Positions 1-8,220 of a stretch of 10,295 bases of DNA are shown here, in pieces. How positions within the stretch are numbered: position 1 is the stretch's first letter; every line of letters begins with the position of its first letter. The translations under genes and the position numbers were made by a program. The notes beneath the pieces are model-generated. The model did no database searches, had not been told where the DNA came from, and saw only the letters and a list, made by a program, of their open reading frames with translations. Source of the DNA: Halothiobacillaceae bacterium (GTDB taxonomy: Bacteria > Pseudomonadota > Gammaproteobacteria > Halothiobacillales > Halothiobacillaceae); assembly GCA_011380105.1 (NCBI GenBank), contig DRZW01000002.1, positions 1-10,295 on the forward strand. The letters are read 5' to 3'.

Positions 1-2
1 GG

Positions 3-458
3 TGTGGACATACCTACCATCCGGGATTTTACCGCGGGCAGGTTCTGCTAATCAGAATGAATCGGCAAACGAACAGCACATTGCCAAACGATTTTTCCCT
101 CATCCAGCAAGCGGCTATGGCCGAGGGGTTGATTGACCGCACCTTCTGGTTCTGCCCACCAGAACATCTCAATTATTTCAACCCACAGGGGCTCAAACGG
201 CTAGTCGAGGCCTGCGGCTGGCAGGTTCAAGATGCCTTTTCGGACTTCCCGATCGATTGGTTTTTACTCAACGAGCATGCCAATTATGTCACTGACCGTG
301 CCCGCGGCGCAGAAGCACACGCGGCGCGGGAGCGAATCGAATCGCTCATGGTTCAACGCGATCCCGAGGGTACGCTCAACATTTACCGGGAGCTATTAGC
401 CATGGGCATGGGGCGGAATATCACATTGGTTGTGACTCCCATGGAGAGCAGGCGATGA
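3..458 (+). CDS. Class I SAM-dependent methyltransferase, C-terminal part (5' truncated)
   Basis: The reading frame is open from the window edge (codons from base 3) through the stop TGA at 456-458. The first ATG, at 57, is therefore probably internal and the gene begins outside the window. The visible ~151 residues look like the C-terminal half of a Methyltransf_23-type sugar or small-molecule methyltransferase. A VPND-like loop appears as LPNDFS, followed by FWFCPPEHLNYFNPQGLKRL, the characteristic PPEHLxYF helix start, and then a GW-V segment. The SAM-binding glycine motif must lie upstream and cannot be checked. The stop overlaps the pseI start by four bases (ATGA), so the two are probably translationally coupled. 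That points to O- or N-methylation of the nonulosonic acid or of a linked glycan. The substrate is not deducible. Confidence 0.82.
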   Translation, partial: CGHTYHPGFYRGQVLLIRMNRQTNSTLPNDFSLIQQAAMAEGLIDRTFWFCPPEHLNYFNPQGLKRLVEACGWQVQDAFSDFPIDWFLLNEHANYVTDRARGAEAHAARERIESLMVQRDPEGTLNIYRELLAMGMGRNITLVVTPMESRR

Positions 459-1510
459 AAAACGACTTCTGTCAGCTTTTCGATCAAGAATGGTCACAAC
501 CGCCCTGGCTGATTGCTGAATTATCAGCGAACCACAACCAATCGCTTGATCGAGCCCTAGCTCTGGTCGATGCGGCTGCTAATGCCGGCGCTCATGCCGT
601 CAAGGTTCAGACCTTCCGGCCCGAATGGATCACACTCGACTCGGATCGACCGGAATTTTTGATCCAAAATAAGTCAAGTCCCTGGTTTGGCCGCCGATTG
701 TTCGATCTATATTCTGAAGCAGCTCTGCCCTTGGATTGGCATGAACCGATCTTTAAGCGTGCTTTGAAAAACAATATCCTCGCCTTCAGCGCCCCTTTCT
801 CGTTAGAGGCGGTGGATTTTTTAGAATCGATCGACTGCCCAGCCTATAAGATCGCATCATTCGAATGCGTTGACATTCCGCTGATCAAGAAAGCCGCAGC
901 AACCGGTAAACCGGTTATCATTTCTACCGGTATGGCAACCGCAGCCGAGATAGACGAAGCTGTTCGTGCGGTACGCGACTTTCAAACTCGGGGACCGATG
1001 CTGCTCAAATGTACCTCTAGTTATCCAGCCCCGGTTGAAAACAGCCACTTGGCGACACTAAAAGCCATGCAATCGGCTTGGTCGGCACCAGTCGGTCTAT
1101 CCGACCATTCGCTCTCACCAGCACCGGCACTAGTGGCAACCACGCTGGGGGCGCGCCTGATTGAAAAACACCTGACACTAGCCCGTGCAGATGGCGGTTC
1201 GGATGCTGCTTTTTCTCTGGAGCCAGCAGAATTCACCGCCTTGGCTCAATTGATTAAAGAAGCTCATGCAGCCATCGGCACTGTGCAATTCGGCGGGACA
1301 ACAGAAGCTGAACGCCACGCTCGAAAACGACGTCGCTCCCTTTATATCAATCAGGATATGCAGGCAGGCGAAATCATCACAGAAAAAACCATTCGCTCGG
1401 TACGACCCGGCTACGGCCTGCCAACAAGGTACTACCATGAGGTTCTGGGCAAACGTGTGCGCCATAATCTCTCGAAGGGAACGCCGTTGTCATGGATCGA
1501 TATCGAGTAA
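455..1510 (+). CDS. pseI: Pseudaminic acid synthase PseI (NeuB family, with SAF domain)
   Basis: This 351-residue enzyme condenses 2,4-diacylamino-2,4,6-trideoxy-L-altropyranose with phosphoenolpyruvate to give pseudaminic acid or a derivative; it is cytoplasmic and metal dependent. The NeuB TIM barrel spans about residues 15-285: AELSANHNQ at 21-29, KVQTF at 50-54, KIASFE at 132-137, STGMA at 157-161 and KCTSSYPAP at 185-193. H218 (LSDHS) and H239 (EKHLTL) match the two manganese-binding histidines of NeuB. SPWFGRRLFDLY and DAAFSLEP are typical of PseI rather than NeuB or LegI. An antifreeze-like SAF domain follows (about 290-351). The ATG overlaps the methyltransferase stop, and a GGAG at 443-446 lies 8 bases upstream of it. 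The next gene begins 19 bases downstream. Length is normal for the family. The acyl group accepted at the amino position cannot be read from the sequence. Confidence 0.95.
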   Translation: MKNDFCQLFDQEWSQPPWLIAELSANHNQSLDRALALVDAAANAGAHAVKVQTFRPEWITLDSDRPEFLIQNKSSPWFGRRLFDLYSEAALPLDWHEPIFKRALKNNILAFSAPFSLEAVDFLESIDCPAYKIASFECVDIPLIKKAAATGKPVIISTGMATAAEIDEAVRAVRDFQTRGPMLLKCTSSYPAPVENSHLATLKAMQSAWSAPVGLSDHSLSPAPALVATTLGARLIEKHLTLARADGGSDAAFSLEPAEFTALAQLIKEAHAAIGTVQFGGTTEAERHARKRRRSLYINQDMQAGEIITEKTIRSVRPGYGLPTRYYHEVLGKRVRHNLSKGTPLSWIDIE

Positions 1511-1518
1511 AAATTGAG

Positions 1519-1522
1519 AGGA
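1519..1522 (+). promoter_or_regulatory. Ribosome binding site fixing the GTG start of the ComA-ComB fusion
   Basis: AGGA within a longer GAGAGGAAG run (1516-1524) sits 7 bases before the GTG at 1530. The first ATG in frame (M25, in the GWTMVLD segment) would cut into the ComA N-terminus, so the GTG is the better start. Confidence 0.75.
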
Positions 1523-1529
1523 AGCACCT

Positions 1530-3011
1530 GTGTCATACCTTCTACATACCGTATTTGGCCTTAAAACCAATCCGCCCGCTACACGACGCGCCGGATGGAC
1601 CATGGTGCTGGATGCTGGTCTGGGCCTGGCGGCCAGCCGCGACCTGATTGCGACTGCCCGGGAGCAAATCGATCTGATCAAGCTCGCTTACGGTTCTTCT
1701 GCGTTCTACCCTGAAGCTATCCTGCGCGAAAAGCTTAAGTTGTTCCGCGACCATGGGCTGCTAGTCTGCCCCGGAGGAACCCTGCTAGAGGCCGCTGTTC
1801 AGCGTAACCGGGTAAACGCTTTATTCGACGAATTGTCTTCGCTTGGTTTTAATGCCATCGAGGTATCAAACGGCATCGAAGGCCGCATTGACCGAGCCTG
1901 TAAAATAGACCTGATCCACGAGGCGTGCGCAAGAGGGTTTCGTGTCTTTTCTGAGGTGGGCCGCAAGCTACCACAGGAGGACGCAACCCTTTCTTATCGC
2001 GACCGGGTTGAAGAAATCCGAGCCGATCTCAAGGCGGGAGCGGAGAAGGTCATTATGGAATCACGCGAATCCGGTACTGTCGGTATTTTCGATGCAGAGG
2101 GCCAAATCAATAGTGAACTGGCCTATGAGCTGTTCCAGCACATTGATCCTGAGGACGTCATTTGGGAGGCCCCTAGACGCCCTCAGCAGATCTGGTTACT
2201 CCACCAACTCGGCCCTGAAGCCAATATCGGTAATGTTTCAACCGACGATGTGCTAAGCCTTGCCTCACTCCGCTATGGCCTCCGTGCTGACACATTACGG
2301 GATCACGCGCCACAACGCATTATCACCTATCTTGAATTAGGCGTACCCGGTGCCCTACGAGCACGAAAGCGCGGGGATGTAGTGGTCGTGGTAGACGCGC
2401 TCCGGGCTAGCTCAACCATCCTGCAATGTCTTGCTAACGGGGCTGAGAGCGTTACACCTGTACTCGGTGCAGATGAGCTAAGCGGGGATGTCACGCTAGC
2501 CGAACGCGGCGGTGCCCGCCTACCGGGCGTGGATTTCTCCAACAGCCCGACGGAGATTCTGGGAGAGAGATTTGATGGCAAGCATGTTGTTATCAGTTCG
2601 ACAAATGGAACCGAGTGCATACGAGTGGCCGGAGGCGAAGATAACCCCGTGTTGATCGGCACAGTCAACAACGCTCGCGCTGCGGCTCGGGCGGCTGAAT
2701 CGATCGCAAGATCGGAAAACCGTTCGATCACCCTGCTAGCCGCAGGCCGCAACAACCAACCTGCCATCGAGGACCGGATTGGTGTCACCTTGATACTGAA
2801 GCATCTGGAAAGCCCCTGGATTCGAGGGACGCTCAATCCGTACTATTCAGACAATCTTGCACGCGACTTCCTATCCTCGGACAGCGGTATGAATCTGGTA
2901 TCACTGGGATACGGTTCAGATGTGCTGCATTGTGCCGAAGCGGATCGTTTCGATTTTGTCGGCCGCTTTGATGGAACCACCATTCGCCGCTTTGCAAAAA
3001 CTTTGGCATGA
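1530..3011 (+). CDS. comA-comB: Fused phosphosulfolactate synthase (ComA) and 2-phosphosulfolactate phosphatase (ComB)
   Basis: This 493-residue protein has two complete enzyme domains. Residues about 1-257 are a ComA/YitD-type phosphosulfolactate synthase, which adds sulfite to PEP to give (R)-phosphosulfolactate. Visible family blocks are VLDAGLGL (26-33), LIKLAYGSS (49-57), PGGTLLE (81-87), IEVSNG (110-115), SEVGRK (141-146), AEKVIMESRESGTVGI (171-186), IWEAP (211-215) and LRYGLRADT (247-255). Residues about 266-493 are ComB, which dephosphorylates the product to sulfolactate. Its blocks are VVVDALRASSTIL (286-298), ANGAESVTPV (302-311), NSPTEI (338-343), STNGTE (357-362), LLAAGRNN (402-409) and IEDRIGVTLIL (413-423). 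Length is about the sum of separate ComA (~250) and ComB (~230) proteins. Known roles are coenzyme M biosynthesis in methanogens and sulfolactate in Bacillus spores; neither fits here. Its place between pseI and an ATP-grasp gene suggests a sulfonated acyl precursor for the nonulosonic acid. The domains are recognised with confidence; the exact nucleophile is assumed from family. Confidence 0.9.
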   Translation: MSYLLHTVFGLKTNPPATRRAGWTMVLDAGLGLAASRDLIATAREQIDLIKLAYGSSAFYPEAILREKLKLFRDHGLLVCPGGTLLEAAVQRNRVNALFDELSSLGFNAIEVSNGIEGRIDRACKIDLIHEACARGFRVFSEVGRKLPQEDATLSYRDRVEEIRADLKAGAEKVIMESRESGTVGIFDAEGQINSELAYELFQHIDPEDVIWEAPRRPQQIWLLHQLGPEANIGNVSTDDVLSLASLRYGLRADTLRDHAPQRIITYLELGVPGALRARKRGDVVVVVDALRASSTILQCLANGAESVTPVLGADELSGDVTLAERGGARLPGVDFSNSPTEILGERFDGKHVVISSTNGTECIRVAGGEDNPVLIGTVNNARAAARAAESIARSENRSITLLAAGRNNQPAIEDRIGVTLILKHLESPWIRGTLNPYYSDNLARDFLSSDSGMNLVSLGYGSDVLHCAEADRFDFVGRFDGTTIRRFAKTLA

Positions 3012-4225
3012 AACAAAAACTACTGATCATCGGAGCCGGTCGGGAGCAAGTTCCAGCCATAGAACGTGCTCGAGCGCTCGGTTTAACAGTGCTGACAACC
3101 GATATAAATCCCGCCGCTCCGGGGGCTGCTCTGGCTGATCATTTTTATCAGGCTAGCACGGATGATGCACCTGGCAATATCAATATCGCCAGACGGGCAG
3201 GAATCAATGGGGTCATGACGCTTTCATCTGAGACAGCTGTGCCCACAGTGGCAGCGGTTGCCAAAGACCTGGCTCTACCCGCGCTGTCGCCGCGCAGTGC
3301 CATGCTGGCAACCGATAAACTGGCAATGAAAGACGCTTTTCTACGTCACGGAGTGCCCACCTCGCCTTATCGCCGCATTCGTGACATTAACGAGGCACAT
3401 GATTTCACCGTCGAGCATGGATTTCCTGTTGTTATCAAACCCGCAGTAAACTCAGGGCAGCGCGGTACCAGCCGAGTCGATGACTACACCGGTCTTAAAT
3501 CAGCCGTGCGCAAAGCCTTTGCACACGCCCCGGACCAACGAGTTTTAATTGAGGTGTTTGTACCCGGCCCTGAAATCAATGTCACCGCCGTGGTTGAGGA
3601 CACCCAATCACACCTGATCTCCATCAGTGAGCGTGTGACCGCCGCCCCACCCCATTTTGGCATTGCGGTTGCACATGCCGCCCCTGCCCACCTTGGCACC
3701 GAGGACCAGGCAGCATTACGCACCGCCGTACAACGCGCTACTGAAGCGATCGAGCTTCGCGATGGCATCGTTTACCCGCAATTTATTATCGGCCCTCAGG
3801 GGCCTTGCCTATTAGAAATTGCCGCACGTATTCCAGGCGGGTTTATGCGCGAGGTGGCACTTGGGGTATCAGGCATTGATTTGATAGACGTAGCCATCGC
3901 ACAAGCATTAGGTGAGCGCGAGGTACTTAAACGTACCACCCAGCATGACATCGTCGATGGTTTGGTTGTGCGTTTTTTTACCGCCCTCGACGCTGATCGT
4001 CTCAAATCCCGCCCTGATAAGCAACGCCTAGCAGCGGTTGCAGCGATGCCGGGCATCCAAGCAGTACATTGGCAGCTTGATCGAGCAGACCCCATTCCAA
4101 CCTTGGCACATTCCGGCGCTCGTTTCGCAGCCATCATCGCCACAGGTGAGAATCGCGAACAAGCCTGGGCACGCGCTGAAGCCGCCAGCAATTATCTTCT
4201 TGGTGGGTCTGATTCAAGTGCCTGA
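3008..4225 (+). CDS. ATP-grasp carboxylate-amine ligase-like protein (candidate acyl ligase of the nonulosonate pathway)
   Basis: This 405-residue ATP-grasp protein has a Rossmann-like pre-ATP-grasp domain (LLIIGAGREQVPAIERA, 5-21; acidic TTD at 30-32). Next come the DK of ATDKLAMKDAFLRHGVP (D103-K104) and the ATP-binding strand and glycine loop VVIKPAVNSGQRGTSRV (141-157, K144). The IEVFVPGPEINVTAVVED block (181-198) and the magnesium-binding LLEIAARIPGG (268-278, E270) complete the ATP-grasp core. A C-terminal alpha/beta domain (about 312-400) resembles that of L-amino-acid ligases and PurK/CPS-like members. The family couples a carboxylate to an amine through an acyl phosphate. The ATG overlaps the comA-comB stop by four bases with no clear Shine-Dalgarno, so translation probably depends on coupling. 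The 3' end overlaps convergent pseG by 34 bases. I infer that it may amidate the 4-amino sugar with sulfolactate or a related acid in place of PseH. Other possibilities are an amino-acid ligase acting on the finished sugar, or unrelated use. Confidence 0.85.
   Translation: MKQKLLIIGAGREQVPAIERARALGLTVLTTDINPAAPGAALADHFYQASTDDAPGNINIARRAGINGVMTLSSETAVPTVAAVAKDLALPALSPRSAMLATDKLAMKDAFLRHGVPTSPYRRIRDINEAHDFTVEHGFPVVIKPAVNSGQRGTSRVDDYTGLKSAVRKAFAHAPDQRVLIEVFVPGPEINVTAVVEDTQSHLISISERVTAAPPHFGIAVAHAAPAHLGTEDQAALRTAVQRATEAIELRDGIVYPQFIIGPQGPCLLEIAARIPGGFMREVALGVSGIDLIDVAIAQALGEREVLKRTTQHDIVDGLVVRFFTALDADRLKSRPDKQRLAAVAAMPGIQAVHWQLDRADPIPTLAHSGARFAAIIATGENREQAWARAEAASNYLLGGSDSSA
4192..4225. other. 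Tail-to-tail coding overlap of the ATP-grasp gene and pseG
   Basis: The last 34 bases of the plus-strand ATP-grasp gene are also the last coding bases of pseG on the minus strand. No room remains for a conventional terminator hairpin between the two operons, and I see no hairpin with a T-run at the junction. Both transcripts probably extend into the opposite gene. Confidence 0.9.
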
Positions 4226-5217
4226 ATAATCCGATCGGCACCGAGCCCATCGACCTCGGCGGGGCCGATAGCGTGCCGCCGGCGAGATTCATCGGCGCTC
4301 GCCATAAGCTGACTGATACTATCCGCGGCCCGCTCGACCACATCCGGGTCATCAATCCACCCCAAGTCGAATGCCATACCCAATTGCGCCCAAGCAACAG
4401 CCTGTTCACGCTGATTTTCCACCAGCGAGACAACTAGAAACGGAATGCCTAATGCGGCAAGCTCAAAGGTTGTTGTTCCGCCAGCAACCAAAGCCGCACC
4501 AGCCTGACAAATCAATGGCTGCATCTGGGGCGGGTTGACATAAAGCCGGAGGCGTTCGGGGTAATCCCGCGCTAGGCGTTGGACTAAAGACAGGCCGGTG
4601 TTCTCTGCGGTGGTGACCACATCGATGGACAGAGTGGAAAACTGGTCTAACAGCGCGGGAAGTAGCCGGGCGGAAGCGCCAAAATCATCACCCCCTCCAA
4701 AAGTGACGAACAAACGTGGATTCTCAGAGAAAGGAAGGTATGGCTGCTGGCAAGGTTGATGGAACTCGGTACGCAAAACCGCAAAAGCCGGGCCAAATAA
4801 ACAGCGTGTACGACTACAGCCAGAAGGCGGGGACAACCCTGGCCGAATATTGACTAACCAATCCGGCTCCCCGAGCCAGTAAGAACGATGGGTGAAAGTG
4901 AGCCAAGGAACCCCCTGAGCAGCCAGCCAATTAGCCCAGTCCGCATCCAGATTTGGATGATCAACAATCAGACGATCGGCCCGATTGAGTAATGATCTTA
5001 ACCTTCGCCATTCTTCTTTTCTTGGCGCATCGATATCCAGGATTTCAACGTACCCAATTCCCTTTGGCAAACGCGCACTCACCGCCTGAGCAGGGCCGCG
5101 CAGCAACAAAAAAGTCGTCCAGCCCCGGCGCTGTGCTGTCTCCGCTAATACCCGACAGCGATTGAGGTGACCAAACCCCCACCTAGGTGCTCCATGGGCA
5201 ACCAAAACGAGTCGCAT
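4192..5217 (-). CDS. pseG: UDP-2,4-diacylamino-2,4,6-trideoxy-altrose hydrolase PseG, divergent
   Basis: This 341-residue GT-B-fold protein should hydrolyse the UDP-activated diacylamino altrose to the free sugar used by PseI. The GFGHLNRC motif (14-21) keeps the histidine equivalent to catalytic H17 of Campylobacter PseG. IVDHP (84-88) and the GT28-like C-terminal signatures VTFGGGDD (171-178) and AGGTTTFELAALGIPF (245-260) with NQ at 268-269 are clear. Two conserved acidic spots are altered. By ungapped alignment with the Campylobacter protein as I recall it, the Asp of the N-terminal R-x-D motif is H8, and the DD of the mid-protein SFDD segment is T109-H110. It is the last gene of pseBCFG, beginning 5 bases after the pseF stop. 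The ATG is chosen because the N-terminus aligns there, although its AAGGAG lies only one base upstream. Function as PseG is likely; the substrate acyl group may differ. Confidence 0.87.
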   Translation of the reverse strand: MRLVLVAHGAPRWGFGHLNRCRVLAETAQRRGWTTFLLLRGPAQAVSARLPKGIGYVEILDIDAPRKEEWRRLRSLLNRADRLIVDHPNLDADWANWLAAQGVPWLTFTHRSYWLGEPDWLVNIRPGLSPPSGCSRTRCLFGPAFAVLRTEFHQPCQQPYLPFSENPRLFVTFGGGDDFGASARLLPALLDQFSTLSIDVVTTAENTGLSLVQRLARDYPERLRLYVNPPQMQPLICQAGAALVAGGTTTFELAALGIPFLVVSLVENQREQAVAWAQLGMAFDLGWIDDPDVVERAADSISQLMASADESRRRHAIGPAEVDGLGADRIIQALESDPPRR

Positions 5218-5218
5218 G

Positions 5219-5224
5219 CTCCTT
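5219..5224 (-). promoter_or_regulatory. Shine-Dalgarno of pseG with unusually short spacing
   Basis: A perfect AAGGAG (reading the minus strand) ends one base before the pseG ATG at 5217 and overlaps the pseF stop codon. Normal spacing is 5-9 bases. The next possible start in frame, a TTG at codon 5, would be 13 bases away and would remove the conserved first strand. Re-initiation by ribosomes finishing pseF could compensate. Confidence 0.6.
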
Positions 5225-5926
5225 AAACTTCTTTTCTGAGCAGATATTGGAACATCGCCTCGGCACGAATCCAGTCATCCTCATCATCTATATCCTGCAC
5301 TAGATAGTGAGGCAAAATCACTGGGAAGGTATCCGGATGAATAAAGGGCTGATCATGAACAACTCCAGCCAGATCAGGCCGGATAAAATAGAACTGACCG
5401 GCATCGTGATACATCACAGGCAAATCCTGGGAACGCGCATTCATGACGGCAGGAGAAGGCGGGATAATATGGCCATTCGAATCCAAAGTAAACCCCCGCT
5501 GAGGTGGATAAGCGAATGTTGTGACAGCCATAGCCCGTTCAGGCCGTGTCTGATCATTCAGCCAACTCTTTAAACTGGCAGCAAGCCGGCGGGCTGTCAC
5601 TAAAGGCGCTGTCGGATAAAGAAATAAAGCATAGGTTATCCGCTCACCCTGGTCGATAAAATATCGCAGAGCATGGTGCAACACCGGCCGGGTACCAACT
5701 CGGTCATCGGCGAGACTGCTCGGCCGGAGAAAAGGGATCTCTGCACCATATTGTTCGGCCAAGCTTGCAAGCTCAGGATCATCCGTGGAGACGATGATCC
5801 GATCAAAGCAGCCGCTTTCGCGCGCCGCCTCAATTGACCAAGCGATCATCGGCTTGCCACAAAACTCACGGATGTTTTTACGGGGGATGCGTTTACTCCC
5901 ACCCCGCGCCGGAATCACGGCCAGCC

Positions 5927-5930
<4 letters not shown>
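5223..5930 (-). CDS. pseF: Pseudaminic acid cytidylyltransferase PseF
   Basis: This 235-residue CMP-sugar synthetase transfers CMP from CTP to the nonulosonic acid, giving the activated donor for flagellin glycosylation. The N-terminal nucleotide-binding loop IPARGGSKRIPRKNI (6-20) is intact, followed by STDDPE (48-53), FLRPSSLADD (67-76), LYPTAPL (104-110) and DAGQFYFI (176-183). An acidic C-terminal QDIDDEDDW (212-220) carries the metal-binding aspartates. MYHDAGQFY and the HYLVQDID ending are typical of PseF rather than NeuA. The length is normal. The ATG overlaps the pseC stop by four bases (ATGA, 5927-5930), with GAGG inside the pseC end (5938-5941) 7 bases upstream of it. Cytoplasmic. 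Confidence 0.95.
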
Positions 5931-8076
<2,146 letters not shown>

Positions 8077-8081
8077 TCACC

Positions 8082-8097
8082 TGGCCTGTTTTTTGCA
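8082..8097 (+). promoter_or_regulatory. Sigma-54 (RpoN) -24/-12 promoter for maf
   Basis: TGGCCTG, four T residues and TTGCA match the RpoN consensus TGGCACG-N4-TTGCA at all but two positions. The essential GG (8083-8084) and GC (8095-8096) have the exact 10-base spacing. Transcription would start near 8107-8108, giving a leader of about 113 bases before maf. The site lies just upstream of the pseB start, so bound RpoN polymerase could affect divergent pseB transcription. I cannot confirm an enhancer site for a FleQ/FlrC-type activator. Confidence 0.75.
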
Positions 8098-8208
8098 TTA
8101 ATACACGAACACCGAAAATAATATTTTGAGCCTGCTGCTAACCCATAAACTACCGCAATCGCGTTAGAGTAGGAAATATTCGCTAACATTATCGACAGCT
8201 AAATCAAT

Positions 8209-8212
8209 AGGA
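8209..8212 (+). promoter_or_regulatory. Ribosome binding site of maf
   Basis: AGGA lies 8 bases before the ATG at 8221. I see no better upstream start in frame within the intergenic region, so this site fixes the start. Confidence 0.65.
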
Positions 8213-8220
8213 CTGGTTTT

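Noticed and set aside
57..458. A separate small gene beginning at the ATG at 57
   Set aside because: The same frame is open to the window edge and the upstream codons continue plausibly into the methyltransferase, with no Shine-Dalgarno before 57.
902..917. Palindromic repeat of ACCGGT in pseI
   Set aside because: It falls in coding sequence for the conserved TGKPVI stretch and is explained by codon use; no regulatory meaning is evident.
2327..2836. 169-codon minus-strand open frame inside the ComB half
   Set aside because: Its Ser/Arg/Pro/Thr-rich low-information translation is typical of an antisense shadow of a GC-rich gene.
1530..3011. Coenzyme M or spore sulfolactate biosynthesis as the role of ComA-ComB
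   Set aside because: No other coenzyme M genes (comC/D/E) or sporulation genes are nearby, and the neighbourhood is entirely flagellar nonulosonate metabolism.
8093..8122. TTGCAT with an 18-base spacer and AATAAT as a sigma-70 promoter toward maf
   Set aside because: The AT-rich context makes such weak matches common, and the TTGCAT is better explained as the -12 part of the sigma-54 site.
8130..8143. A GG-N10-GC spacing on the minus strand toward pseB, possible second sigma-54 site
   Set aside because: Only the GG, GC and one other position match the RpoN consensus; this level of match is expected by chance.
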